NCBI GenBank assembly: GCA_002049455.2
Contig: KV919010.1
Span: forward strand, 1 to 64,000
Length of the DNA: 64,000 bases
Direction of reading: 5' to 3'
DNA from: Porphyra umbilicalis
Taxonomy: Eukaryota > Rhodophyta > Bangiophyceae > Bangiales > Bangiaceae
Below the pieces are notes generated by a model that saw only the letters and a program-made list of their open reading frames with translations, was not told where the DNA came from and ran no database searches. Of the stretch, positions 1 to 10,596 are shown in pieces (positions within the stretch are counted from its first letter, which is position 1; each line of letters begins with the position of its first letter). The translations under genes were made by a program, and so were the position numbers.

Positions 1-540
1 TGTCATCAGACAGACGTGTGATCAACTGGACCATGCCGTGTCAGCGATCTTACCGAAATTCGCTGTTCGCTCATTTTTAGCCGATGCAAACAAGAACAAC
101 ACGGCAGAAACAGCCGCCTCGGCCAATGGGCGCAACAGAAAAATGACGTGCAGCAATCAGATCACGTTTGGGCCCAGTCCTGTTCCTGTCCGAGTCGGCC
201 AAAGTTCAGAAAACAGTGATACAGTGGTCAGGATGTGGCGACAGGGAGGGTCTGTCCGAAGATGTTTCTCTTGAGCACATGCCGCAGTCACCTTCCCGCA
301 CCCGCTCGGCTGCTACCACGCCCCGGTCGCCAGCAAGACGCCCAGTCAGTACCCCGACCCCACCCCCACCCAGTTTGCTACCTCGGACCATCCCCAAATC
401 TCGCTGCCCCCCCACCCTGTACCATGCTCCGCCTGCGCCTCAGTACCAATCCTCCTCCCTCACCACGTACCCCACCTCCTCCATCACCCACGGCGACACC
501 TTTTTTACCAGCCCAATACCCACGCCACTCCAATGAGCCT
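1..540. other. AT/GC-mixed flank without recognisable gene
   Basis: Short overlapping open frames occur on both strands but none has a recognisable domain or a convincing start. The last 200 bases are C-rich and low in complexity (Pro/Ser/Thr-rich in translation). I see nothing functional here. Confidence 0.5.
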
Positions 541-1320
541 GAGGGGAGGCGGCCAAAGGCGGGAGCGGCGCCAGCGGCGGGAGCCGCGGCCAGGGGCTGG
601 GGAGGCGGCGGGGGCGGGGGCTGCAGCCAGGGACGGGGGCGGCGGCGGTTGCGGGGGCCGCGGCAAGGGGCAGAAGTAGCGGCGGCGGCGGGGGCGGCGG
701 CAGCAGGCACTATAGCGGCTAGCGGCGGCGGCGGCGCGAGTGGCGGGGGCCGCGTCCAGGGGCGGGGGCGGTGGCGACGGCGGGGGCAGCGGCCAGGGGC
801 GGGTGCGGCGGCGGGGGCGGGGGCAGCGGTCATAGGTGCCGGGGGCCGCGTTCAGGGGCGGCAGCAGCGGCGGCGGCGGGGGCTCCGACAGCAGCGGGCG
901 TGGTAGCCCGAAGGGGGGGCGGGAGCCAGCGGAGAGGGCGGCGGCCAGGCGCGGGGCAGGCGGCCAGGGGTGGGGCAGGCGGCCAGGGGCGGGGGAGGCG
1001 ACCAGGGGCGGGGGTGGCGGCCAGGGGCGGGGGAGGCGGCCAGGGGCGGGGGAGGCGGCCTGGAACGGGGGAGGCGGCCAGGGGCGGGGGAGGTGGCCAG
1101 GGGTGGGGGAGGTGGCCAGGGACGGGGGAGGCGGCCAGGGGCGGGGGAGGTGGCCAGGGACGTGCGAGGCGGCCAGGGGCGGGGGAGGCGGCCAGAGGCG
1201 GAGGAGGCGCCAGTGGCGCGCGCCGCGGCCAGTGGCGGGGCGGTAGCAGCGACGGCGGCGGCAGCGGGTGCGGGGGCGGCGGTGGCGGCGGCGGCGGCGG
1301 CGGGGGCGGCAGTTCTTGCA
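540..1320. repeat. G-rich minisatellite / low-complexity tract
   Basis: The plus strand is almost purely G with interspersed C and A. From about 930 to 1200 it resolves into a degenerate tandem repeat of roughly 18-20 bases with core GGCCAGGGGCGGGGGAGGC. Long open frames cross it in several frames on both strands because stop codons are rare in such sequence; their translations are Gly/Arg- or Pro/Ala-rich and should not be read as proteins. Runs of four or more G make G-quadruplex formation on this strand likely. Related CCGCTGGCC-type tracts recur near 15.1-15.8, 19.9-20.8 and 29.4-29.8 kb. Confidence 0.75.
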
Positions 1321-1329
1321 CGCCCAGTG

Positions 1330-1500
1330 ACAGTGCAGATCCCCCCCGCTGAGTGAGGAGGACAGCCCAACAACCATTTGGATCCCCGTGATGCCAGACA
1401 CAGGTGTCGGGGCGGTCAAGTCTGGTCACGAGCTTCATTGCAAGTTCAATAATGCACGAGGTCGCATCGTGGCACAAAATCGACAGAATTTAAACAGAGC
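1330..1500. other. Unassigned spacer before transposon T1
   Basis: Moderate-GC spacer between the G-rich tract and the first recognisable end of transposon T1. No gene or repeat recognised. Confidence 0.4.
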
Positions 1501-1640
1501 TAGCCCCCCCACCAAATCACTCCCTACGCGCCCCCTGAATCCCCCCACGTGGCGCGCGCACAGGCCGCCCCCCCCCCCCCCCTCACGCAACCAAAAACAA
1601 TACGTAATCGAGAATGTCAAATATCCGTCTGACACCAGAT
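1501..1640 (+). repeat. Left terminal inverted repeat of T1
   Basis: C-rich arm containing CCCCCCACGTGGCG, a run of about 14 C near 1570 and the 17-base block at 1623-1639. The inverted partner is at 14527-14772. The arms look old: they align with gaps and scattered mismatches except in the 17-base block. Confidence 0.55.
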
Positions 1641-2275
1641 AAGAACCCATGGCATCAGCTAAGAACCAACTGTAAGGATCGATTCTCCACAGTGTTTACA
1701 TACTAAGTGAGTTTCTGGATAATCAAACAGATGCCAACACTCAAACAGGAAGGCCCGTCTTCCCCGAAAGAAAAAATGGATGCTGTCGTGAGACACATGA
1801 ATGAAAAGAACGGGTCTTCAGCTCGCCAACCAAGTGATCAGCTTTTCCATACGCCATCGTCGTCGGCAGGGACGGGTGGCCGAGTGTTTTTGATGGGGTC
1901 TCTGTCCAGACGTTTCAACGGTCAATTTTCGGCTCAAATCGCCCTCTGCGACCCTGCCAAGCGTCCATTGCGCGCGCGCGCCAAAACTCTGACCAGGAAG
2001 AACAGCACGATTTCCAGTCCTGGCCTGCCCTCTCGGACCATCCCTCTGCTTGTGCGCCAAAATCTGCTAAGCGTCTCACAGAGGGGCCCGTGTAGACCTG
2101 CTGCATTGTCAGGTAGGGCAATCTGGCCCATCATGGCGTCCAATCCGAGGGGCCCATCAGCACTCCTTTCACCCCCCCCCTCCCCCTGGAGCTCGCAATA
2201 GAGGGGCCTCCGAGTCGTGGCCCTGTCAAGGGCAGCAAGAGAAGCCGTGCGCCAACGGCGTAGCAGCGGCAACAA
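1640..2275 (+). other. T1 5' untranslated / subterminal region
   Basis: This lies between the left inverted repeat and the transposase ATG. Short open frames occur on both strands, none with a known domain. It should contain the transposase promoter, but I see no clear TATA box. Confidence 0.35.
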
Positions 2276-3649
2276 ATGGCGGATTTTCTGGCGACTGAGC
2301 AATCGGAGGCCGCCACTGCCAAACGCGATGGGGTGTCTCGTGCTGCCGTCCGCCACTTCAAGAAGACGAGGGGTAAGGCGGTCCCTCCCGGCCCCCCTCC
2401 ATTTTTTCACCCCGAGGAGGAGAAGCTGTTGGCGTCGTTTGTTCGCACAAAGGCCTTCCTTGGCCAGGGCTTGACGCGCGACGGGTTTCTGGCGTGTTGC
2501 GGTGAGTACGTCGCGGCTCTGTCGCTGGAGCGGCAGCAGATTGCGCGGCGTAACTTCAACGTGAAGTGTACCCCGGGCCGCGGCTTTTATCGTCTGTTCC
2601 TGAATCGCTGGCCGGAGCTCACGGAGGACCGCGTCGGAACGCTGGAGGACAGCCGGGCGCAGAACGCGCGCCCAGACGTTGTGGCGCGGTGGTATGCTGC
2701 TCTGACATTGTGCTACCGGGACCTGAAAATAAAGCACCCCCGGCAGGTGTTTAATATGGACGAGACGCACGTTGAGCCGCGGCAGCTGTTGCTTGAGGCG
2801 CGGACTACAATTTTGGGCGGCAGGGGCATGCGCAAGCCGGAGGTGACTATCCCTTCCATCGGCTCAGGGGCGGCCGCCTGCACTGCGGCCGTCACTGTCT
2901 CCGCCGGGGGCCTATTGGCCCCACTCTTCCTCGTCGTCGAGGGCGAGGCGAAGGGCCACGCCTTTGCCAAAATCACGGTGGATGGCAAGAGGACGTCAGT
3001 ACCGCTGGCGGCGCGGCTGAACGACGCGGCAATGGTGGCAGGGCACACCCCCGCCGGATTTTACAAAGATATTTTTGACGTTTGGTGTGCCCACTTCGCG
3101 GCGCTTGCAATCGCGTACTACCCGGGGGAATCTAAGCTCCTGTCATTGGACGAGGCAAAAGTACACCTTTCGGCCACCGGGCTACTGAATCTTTTGCGGG
3201 CCAACGTGCACGTTGTCGCCGAGCCGTCGAAGCTCTCCCATCTGTTGCAGCCATTGGACAACAAGCATGTGTTTGGGAGACTCCAGCCGTCAGTTCGGGG
3301 CGCCGTCAGCGGCCGAACGAGATGTGTTGTCCGTGGCGCGGCCTTCACTTGCGTGGATATGGTCGAGTGCGTCAAGGTCGCGGTCGACAACGCCTTCACG
3401 CCCACCTCCCTAGTGTCTGCATTCTCCGCGGTGGGCATGTGGCCACTCGACCCCACCAAGGTCCCCACGGAGGAGCTGTCAAAAGGAGCAGATCGAGTCG
3501 TGTTGGACGTTAACCTAGAGCTTTTGGTTTCACGCCTCACCCCGGTGGTCCGCAAGGACCTGTCGTGCCCTACAGTCGTGCAGGGAGCGCTTTCGACAGA
3601 GAAACAAGCAACGGTTTTGACGGCGCCGGAAGTGCTGGAGGGTCTACAG
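2276..3649 (+). pseudogene. T1 transposase, N-terminal and catalytic part (pogo/Tigger-like, DDE_1)
   Basis: Starts at an ATG and encodes 458 residues up to the insertion point of element A. The first 30 residues look like a helix-turn-helix (VSRAAVRHFKKTRG). Residues around 45-80 (HPEEEKLLASFV, then GLTRDGF) resemble the CENP-B-type second DNA-binding helix-turn-helix. The catalytic core follows: first aspartate in NMDET, second in SLDEAKVHL, third in LLQPLDNKHVFG, spaced as in the Tc1/mariner-pogo superfamily. So the triad appears intact, although the second motif departs from the usual LDGHxSH. The frame runs without stops into element A, whose LTR supplies 14 foreign residues before a TGA. 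The gene resumes in frame at 13849. Family assignment rests on motif order seen by eye; jerky/Tigger versus pogo is not resolved. Confidence 0.8.
3645..3649 (+). repeat. Target-site duplication TACAG, left copy (element A)
   Basis: TACAG immediately precedes the TG of the 5' LTR at 3650. The second copy is at 13844-13848, directly after the 3' LTR. Five bases is the usual duplication for Ty3/gypsy integrases. Confidence 0.85.
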
Positions 3650-4333
3650 TGTGGCAGCATGGCCACACGTAGGCCTGCGAGATTTGACGGCTGATGGAGC
3701 CATTTAATTGGATGGTCCACAGACGGTTATGCCCTTCGGGCGGGTCGAACCCGGAGCTCGGCTAAGTAAGGCCGAGATCCGTGCTTACCGGGATTAGATA
3801 GACTAAGCAATTTCGGAGCAATCACGAGGCCAATTCCGCGTGATCGGATAGTGGTTGGAATGACCCACTTGTGATTCCCGGACATACCACTCAACGGTCG
3901 GCTGAGTTATGGCCGCACCCTTGCTCTGTTCTTTTGGTTGTGGGGATTCTTATTGGATGTGCTTGGTGCATCTCACCTTCGCCTCGAGGATTCTTGCTGG
4001 CGTGTTTTGATTGGGTCTTGGGCACGCCCCGCTGGCGGGTGTGGCCCGCGTTTGGCCTGTGTTTTTGGCCCACTGGAAAGGGTCCCCCTGAGGGTTTAGG
4101 GACGGGGACCGGTGGGTATATCTGAGCGGAAAAGCAAAGCGGTCCCGAGCCCCCGAGAGAGGCAAGTAAACGTTGAGCCTTACAACGCTGTGTCGTATTT
4201 GCGGCTTGTCTTTGCCGCCCACACCAGTTGCTTGTGTGCGTGTTGGCGCTTGCTTCCGGGGTCTTTGACGAGACTACCGAGCGCATGGACGGGACGACCG
4301 CCCAAGTGGGGTCGGCCTGCCTGTGTTGCCACA
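3650..4333 (+). repeat. 5' LTR of element A
   Basis: Begins TGTGGCA and ends TGCCACA, a perfect 7-base terminal inverted repeat. It is the same length as the 3' LTR and differs from it at about 22 positions. GGGTATATC near 4111-4119 is a possible weak TATA element. The first codons of this LTR are read as a false C-terminus of the interrupted T1 transposase. Confidence 0.9.
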
Positions 4334-4353
4334 CTTGGTGGAGCAGCAGGGGA
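4334..4353 (+). promoter_or_regulatory. Candidate minus-strand primer binding site of element A
   Basis: The sequence just inside the 5' LTR contains TGGTGGAGCAGCAGG from 4336. A TGG two bases after the LTR fits pairing with the CCA end of a tRNA. It is not the common initiator-Met type, and I cannot name the tRNA. Confidence 0.4.
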
Positions 4354-4479
4354 AGAAGCTCATTTTGAACCTTCGTGTTCGCGACACGAGGGGGTCGAGT
4401 CGACCTTCTTCCCCTTGCGATCTTTGTTCCTCCGTCGCAACCCCGCAACGTTGGTTTGGTGAACCTACGCGGTACCCTG

Positions 4480-6339
4480 ATGACGGGAGGGGAGGGTGGA
4501 GACCCCTCCGCTTCCGCAGATGCGGCTAGTGGGAGGGAGAGCATGGATTCGCTCCCCCCTGGCGGCTCGCCTCGAGGAGGCGAGCATTCTGCTCCACGCA
4601 GCCAGGGTGGCGGAGAGGTGGGCGGAGCTCGGCGTAACTCTTTGTTCCTTCCTCCGGCCTTCCCTGTCGGACCACGTGGAGTTCACCCTCCGGCGGGAGC
4701 GACCACGGTCCGTTGTGACACCGTGGAGCCTTCGTCGGATGCCAACACTCCCTTCGGCCCGAGACTGCCGCACGTAGCTGGGAGGGCGGACCGTGCGTCC
4801 CGAGCTGCGGCCGGTGAGTTGGAGCCACGGCCTGGAAGCAAGCCCGCGGGTGGGAGCTCTAGTCGTGCTCCCCGCATTTTGTTGGGTGGATTGGTCAGCG
4901 TGGGTCCTGCTTTGCAAGACGCCATCGCTGAGGCGGTACGGTCCGAAATCGCCCGGTGACTTCCCGTTTCGCCCGGTTCGGCCCGGAGCCCGATTGCGCG
5001 TCCCGACCAGCAACGAAGTGGACACACTCAGTCCCGCCGACGACTGCACTACTCGTCGCAATCGTCGGATGGTGACTATTCCGGAGGCGACTCCCCGCGC
5101 GGTAGTAGCCAACGGCACCCACGACGGGGTACCCCCCGTCACAGCCCGTTACCGCGACGACATTGCTCGGCGCAGCGCTAAGCGGGGCTGGTACGAGTTG
5201 TACCAGAAACCATCACGGTCAACAATCCCCACTATCGGGATTTGTTTGATTGCGAGACGTATTCATTGGAGAACAAATCGGTCTCTTATACGCGGGAGCA
5301 CGGCCATGTGATGGGGCGCCTCAAGAAGGATGTCATGCATTCCTTCGGTCACCGCTCAGAGTGGAGCGGTGACCCGCCACAGAAGGTCTTCCAATTCTTG
5401 CGCACGTTCAGCAAGGCGTGCGACGAGAATGACGTCTCGGAAGGAGAGGCCTTTTACATGTTACAAGATTTTACCTCGGAGCCACTACGCGCGGAGGTAA
5501 TGGCCGTCATGCCAACTCGACGTGGCGGTAACCCCGGAGAGGTCAGCTCCTACTTGGAATTGGTCAATTGGATCATCCGCATGCACGCGGATGAGTCCAC
5601 CGTAGCCGGCCTCGTGGAACAGTTCCACCAGGCTCGGCAAGAAGAAAAAGAAGACGAGATGTCCTACGCGGAACGTCTCAGAGGTTTGAACACCGCTTGT
5701 GGGTTCCTCCACTCGACAGGAGCCCTCAAGGGACGCTATGTCAAAGGCGTTTACCCTGTGGTTCGTGCTACTCTGCGCGAACGTTATAAACCAGGGATGA
5801 CCTTGGGCGAGTTGTCCCGCGTCGCCCAAACTCGAGGCAATGAGTACCGCTGGATACAAGCGGCACAACAGAAAGAGCAAGCCGAAGATGCCGCGAAGCG
5901 TGCCGAGGCGACTCGCCTCCGTCGACAAGCAAAGGCGCTAAGCACGCCGCGGTACCCGGTCCGTTCGAGAACTACTCGCACGGAACCAGGTGAGCACAGT
6001 GTTGCCATATCTACCCCGCCTCAAGGCGGCGGGAGTGGAAAAGTGTCAAGCTTCCCGTGCTGGCAGTGTAGCCAGACGGGCTACTTGGCCGAAGAGTGCC
6101 CCAAGTTGGACCCTCGTCTCCGTGCCCGACTAGCACAGAGTAGTCGGTGGGCTAAGGATATGTCTCGTCCTGCCCGGATCCAAAAGGGTGCGAGGCCAGC
6201 CGGGCCTCCCGTTGTCGCAGTAGCCGGCGACAACGTGACCCCACGTGGGAGTGAGTCACCCCTTGAGGAGGGGGAACCCAAACCCCAGGCGGGCGAGCCC
6301 GTGGAATCCTCATCGGAGTCGGATGAGGGAAACAAATAA
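4480..6339 (+). pseudogene. gag of element A (capsid/nucleocapsid), two in-frame stops
   Basis: One reading frame runs from an ATG at 4480 to TAA at 6337-6339 and is broken by TGA (4957-4959) and TAA (5179-5181). Frame continuity is supported by element B's gag, which aligns on both sides of the second stop: an SGGD-type Ser/Gly/Asp patch, then DCETYSLENK against DCATYAFSNT, then VSEGEAFYML against VSEGRALYLL, then GEVSSYLEL in both. The N-terminal 150 residues are Pro/Gly/Ser-rich. The C-terminal part has a nucleocapsid knuckle CWQCSQTGYLAEEC near 6058-6099 in which the usual His is Tyr. An acidic Ser/Glu tail follows. The protease frame lies one frame away, so a frameshift or bypass would be needed for Gag-Pol. 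This copy cannot make full Gag. Confidence 0.75.
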
Positions 6340-6989
6340 CCGCTGGGGTTGAAGAGTCCCCGACGTCCCCAGTGGGTAACCCAGGGACGGGCCGCAAGAG
6401 CAAAGTCCAGCTCCTGCGGCGTCCTAAGGGGATCCGCCCTCGGGACATGCCAATCCCGAAGGGTGTGGATCGCACCGAAGTCGTGGCGATCCTGACAGGC
6501 AGCAACTATCAAGTTACCGCCCGTGTATGGATGCATGACGGACACCTCTTGGCAACCCGGGCCATCATCGACACCGGGTCCGGAGTGTCCTTGATACGGG
6601 AAGACTTAATCCCGCCGGAGGTAACGGTTTGTTCACTTGACAAGGCGACACCCAACATGTTTGATGTGAATGGGAATATCCTTCCCATCACGGGTTTGGT
6701 CACCCTGCATGGGCGCCTCGGTACGTATGAGACCACGCACTCGCTGGGCGTAGGGCAGGACATGTCCGTGCCCTTCCTCTTGGGCACCCCATACTCGGAT
6801 GCCCACGTCCCGATCATTTCGGGACCACGCAGCTTCATTCAGTTGAAGGGTGGGTGCAGAGTCCCCATCCTCCGCCCGGGCAAAAGTACTGCTTCGGTGA
6901 CGACGTCAACTGCGACGCCTTGCGACTGCGCCTATAAGGGTAAAGCAAGGGTGCAAGTGGCACAGCAACTCATCATAGAGCCCAAATAA
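6340..6989 (+). pseudogene. Protease region of element A pol
   Basis: The frame opens just past the gag stop, in a different frame, and ends at TAA 6987-6989. The aspartic protease active site IIDTGSGVSLI lies at about 6564-6596, followed by an ILPITGLV strand and a FLLGTPYSDAH segment, as in retroviral-type proteases. Pol continues in the same frame after the stop, so the TAA is probably a disabling mutation rather than a natural end. Element B has the equivalent domain with RAILDTGSGPTLI and LGTSFID. Confidence 0.8.
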
Positions 6990-9284
6990 AAAGGCTATGT
7001 GAAAGTGCAAACATCCTTCAACGGAAACGGCCTGTTCACTCAGAGGCAGCGGGTGTTTGAACGACATCGACTACATGTTGCTCCGGGCAACATGACGTGT
7101 AAGGCAGGTGCGCCTTGGTGGCTATAGATTTTTCACACTGGGAAGAACAAAGACCGTCTTCCCAAGGGTATGTCTCTCGGCACGATCGAGGCGTGCGAAG
7201 GTAACATCACCGTCGTGACGCCAGAACAGTGGGGAAAGTGCCTCCACGAGGACCCCCCGCCAGTGTCAGTGGGGAAACCAAAACCACTCACGAACAGGGA
7301 GAATGATCCCCCGATTGCCACCGCGAACGTACCGGAGCACCTGCGCGGCCGCCTCAAGGAGCTCATAGACCGACACCACGAGTTGTGGGACGGGTCCCTC
7401 GGGACGATTACGGCGACTGAACACCGGATAAGACTGAAGCCGGGTGCCAAACCCGTGCGGCTCCAACCCTACCGCATGGGTCCGCGAGCCCGACAACTCG
7501 TCGGCGAGCAGGTGACCAAGATGCTCAAGCTGGACGTGATTGAGCCAAGCACTAGTGAGTGGGCCAGTCCGGTTGTTTTGGTACCGAAACCGGATGGTTC
7601 CACACGCTTTTGCATCGATTATCGTCAACTCAACGATAGAACGGTGCGGGACACGTATCCTCTCCCGAGGATGGATGACTGCCTGGATTCCCTGGGAGAC
7701 GCCAAGTTCTTCTTGACGTTAGACTGTAACGCGGGATACTGGCAGGTCCCAGTCGCCGAGGAAGACAAGCACTTGACGTCCTTCACGACTCATGTGGGGA
7801 CATATCAATGCACCCGTCTCCCCTTTGGTCTTTGCAATGCGCCTACCACTTTCCAGCGCGCAGTCGACATGATACTGGCCGGAGTGAAATGGCAGTATGG
7901 CCTTGTCTACTCAGACGACATCATTGTGTACTCCACGGATGCGGAGTCACACCTCTCCCACTTGGAGAAGGTGTTCACTTTGTTGGGCGAGAACGGTGTC
8001 ACCCTCAAGGCAAAGAAGTGCCACCTCTTTAGTCATGAGGTGGAGTATCTCGGTCATGTCATACTGCCGGGACGCATCAGTGTGAATGAGAAAAACCTGA
8101 AAGCTATCAGGAAGGCCATATACCCGAAGACGCAAACGCAACTGCGTAGCTTCCTGGGTATGTGTAACGTATACCGACGTTTCACGGCCGACTTTGCCAA
8201 AGTCGTGAAGCCCCTGAACAACTTGGTAAGCACCTCGCTACCCAAAAAACTCCGCCCTTCGACTATGGAGGAGCAGGCCGCGTTCGACCGACTGCGCGAA
8301 CGACTGTGTAACCCGCCCATCTTGGCACTGCCAAGGAAAGAAGGGAAGTATATCATCGATGTGGATGCGAGCTACGACCAACTTGGTTGTGCTCTGTTGC
8401 AAGAACAGCCTACGGGGGCATATCTTCCCGTAGGCTACTTCAGTAGGGGACTAGAACCTGCTGAGCCGAACTACACCGTGACCGAAATCGAAGGTCTCGG
8501 TGTGGTGCGGGCAGTAACTTCACTACGACCATACATCGAGGGCACCCGGTTCTTAGTCCGGTGTGACCACAAAGCGTTGAAGTGGATACTCACAACAACA
8601 ACGTGTACCAACAACCGCCTGAATCGATGGCGGATACGACTGGCCGAGTTCGACTATGACGTTGAGTATAAACCTGGTCGAAAACATGCCGTCGCGGATG
8701 CACTATCCCGCATGCCGACGGAGGGGCAGGATACTACTTCAGTCCCCGAAGACATCCCGGTGGTCGGGGTGACGACGCGGTCGGGGGCCGTATCGGACCC
8801 CCGCCGTCCAGAGAATAAGGAACAGGTCACCATCTCGATGGCTGAGTTGGCCAAAGAACAGCTTGACGATAGTTTCTGCCGAGAGGCCCGGAAGGATCTG
8901 AACACCATGAACCAGACACGGTTCTATGAGAATGGTGACGGCATGCTCTGCCGTCATGGCCAACAAGAGAGAACACAACAAGTGCTTGTGCCCCGCTCCC
9001 TCGTGGCCGACGTCCTCAAGAGGGAACACTCGTCCCCCTTGGGCGGGCACCCGGGGGAAACCAAGATGTATCGGACCTTAAGACGAAGGTACTACTGGCC
9101 TTCGCTCGCAGCCGATGTGTTCGGCTGGGTCGCGGCTTGCGGCACTTGCACAAAGAACCGGTTAATGGAGGTCCGGAGCTCCTCCGCTATGAGGTTGTTC
9201 CCGGCTACGGAACCCTTCGAGGCAGTAGCCATCGAACTCCTTGGTCCTCTCCCCCGAACTCCAGAGGGATATGAGAGCCTATGA
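6990..9284 (+). pseudogene. Reverse transcriptase / RNase H / integrase N-part of element A pol
   Basis: Same frame as the protease. TAG at 7125-7127 interrupts the linker, then 719 codons are open to TGA 9282-9284. Reverse transcriptase: SEWASPVVLVPKPDGS, FCIDYRQLN, LTLDCNAGYWQ, LPFGLCNAPTTFQR and the catalytic YSDD at 7908-7919 are all present. RNase H: DVDASYDQLG, a Glu in VTEIEGLG, the Asp of CDHKALKW and the Asp of VADALSRMP. Integrase zinc finger: H and H in EHSSPLGGHPG, then CGTC. The first catalytic residue of the integrase core, normally Asp before LLGPLP, is Glu here (codon 9234-9236). Element B keeps Asp at this place. Reverse transcriptase and RNase H thus look chemically intact; integrase does not. 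Confidence 0.88.
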
Positions 9285-10345
9285 GTCATGTGTGACTGCT
9301 TCTCGAAGTTAACTTGGGTAGTCCCCCTTCGAGATGTGACGGCACTGGATGTTCTCAGTGCCTTTATTGATGTTTGGATAGCCAGTTATGGCATCCCTGA
9401 CTCGACTTTGTCAGATAACGGACCGCAATTTGCGTCCGTACTTTACCAGGGCGTATTGCAAATGCTTGGCATAAGTACTAATTATGCCACGCCTTACCAC
9501 CCACAGACAAGTGGTCAAGTGGAACGCTTCAATAAGACTTCGGTACGACAATTGAGGCACTATGTGAGCGAACATGTCGTAACCTGGGCACGGTATGTGT
9601 CCCTGCTGGTCAATACCTGCAACTCCCAAGTGCATAGTAGCACAGGGGAGGCACCGTTCTCCTTTGTGTGCCCCCGGAAACTCAGCCCGGTGGCGATTGA
9701 GCGCCTCACCCAAGGCACGGGTGAAGAGGAAACTCCCTCGACACCGAGCCAAGCGCGCGAGAACTTCCGCAAGCGCTTGGATGCCCTGATCCCTCTTGTC
9801 CAGAAGTCAATGAACAAGGCCCAAGCCCGCTATAAATGGAACTTTGACACGCGAGTCAAGAGCCGGCGAGAATCTCTCCAAGTCGGTGACTGGGTTTTCG
9901 TGAAGTCACAAGAGAACGAGGGAGGTAAACTCATCTTCAAGATGAAGGGGCCGTATCAGATACTCAAGACTGATTGCCGGCGTCTCACCATCAAAAGTGC
10001 CGATGGGATCCGTCCAATAAACGGTAATCACGCCACTCTGGCGCCGAAACTGTCGGAGGGTGACCCGGCGTCGGAACGCGCCCTTAAGGCAGGGCGTGTA
10101 CCCTCCCTACTGTCTTCAAGTGAGAAGACGATGGAGGCTGTCCTCGACCAGTTTGTCGGACAAGGGTAAGATGTTCACAAGCGCCTTATGCTCAAGGTCC
10201 GCTGGTTCGGGTATGGATCAAGGGAGGATACATGAAAATATGTCGAGGACCTTCCAACTGAAAAGGTCCGTCAGTACTGCCAACGGCATAACTTATCCGT
10301 AAGGCAAGAACGAGGCGTCGACGAACTCTCGTCGACTCCTCAGTG
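9285..10345 (+). pseudogene. Integrase C-part and chromodomain of element A pol
   Basis: Continues the pol frame after TGA 9282-9284 to TAA at 10167-10169 and beyond. The second integrase acidic residue is in LSDNGPQFAS and the third in PQTSGQVERFNK. A GPYQIL-type C-terminal segment follows. From about 10130 a chromodomain is readable across the TAA: AVLDQFVGQG, then LMLKVRWFGYGSREDT, a TGA (10233-10235) where the conserved Trp is expected, then KYVEDLPTEKVRQY. In chromoviruses this domain guides integration to modified histones. The two stops remove it from any product of this copy. Confidence 0.8.
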
Positions 10346-10349
10346 ATAT

Positions 10350-10596
10350 GAGTCCCACTACTGGATCGCGCAGCGAGGCACAGGTGGGGCCCAAGGAACG
10401 ACTCAAGTAGGTCTACAAGTAGCATGATGGTTTACTACGACTATCAACAAGCAACACACCCAACACAAGCCTGTACGACTTGAACATGACACCCCAAGGC
10501 CCTCCATAACCTGGCCTTGGTCCACCCACCGCCCCTCACGACTGCATGTCGGGGCGGTAGCCGTTGTTGTGGCCGCCGCCCTGCTGCGAGTCGTTA
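10350..10596 (-). other. Spacer between pol and antisense gene of element A
   Basis: About 250 bases separate the decayed chromodomain end from the convergent antisense gene. No domain recognised. Any poly(A) signals for the two convergent transcripts should lie here, but I see no clear AATAAA. Confidence 0.4.

Noticed and set aside
505-1477. Several open frames of 130-300 codons on both strands
   Set aside because: They overlap in nearly all frames and encode only Gly/Arg or Pro/Ala repeats. This is the expected effect of a G-rich minisatellite with few stop codons.
5242-5244. Gag start of element A at this point
   Set aside because: The codon is TTG, and alignment with element B's gag continues upstream past the TAA at 5179. 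The frame opens at ATG 4480 instead.
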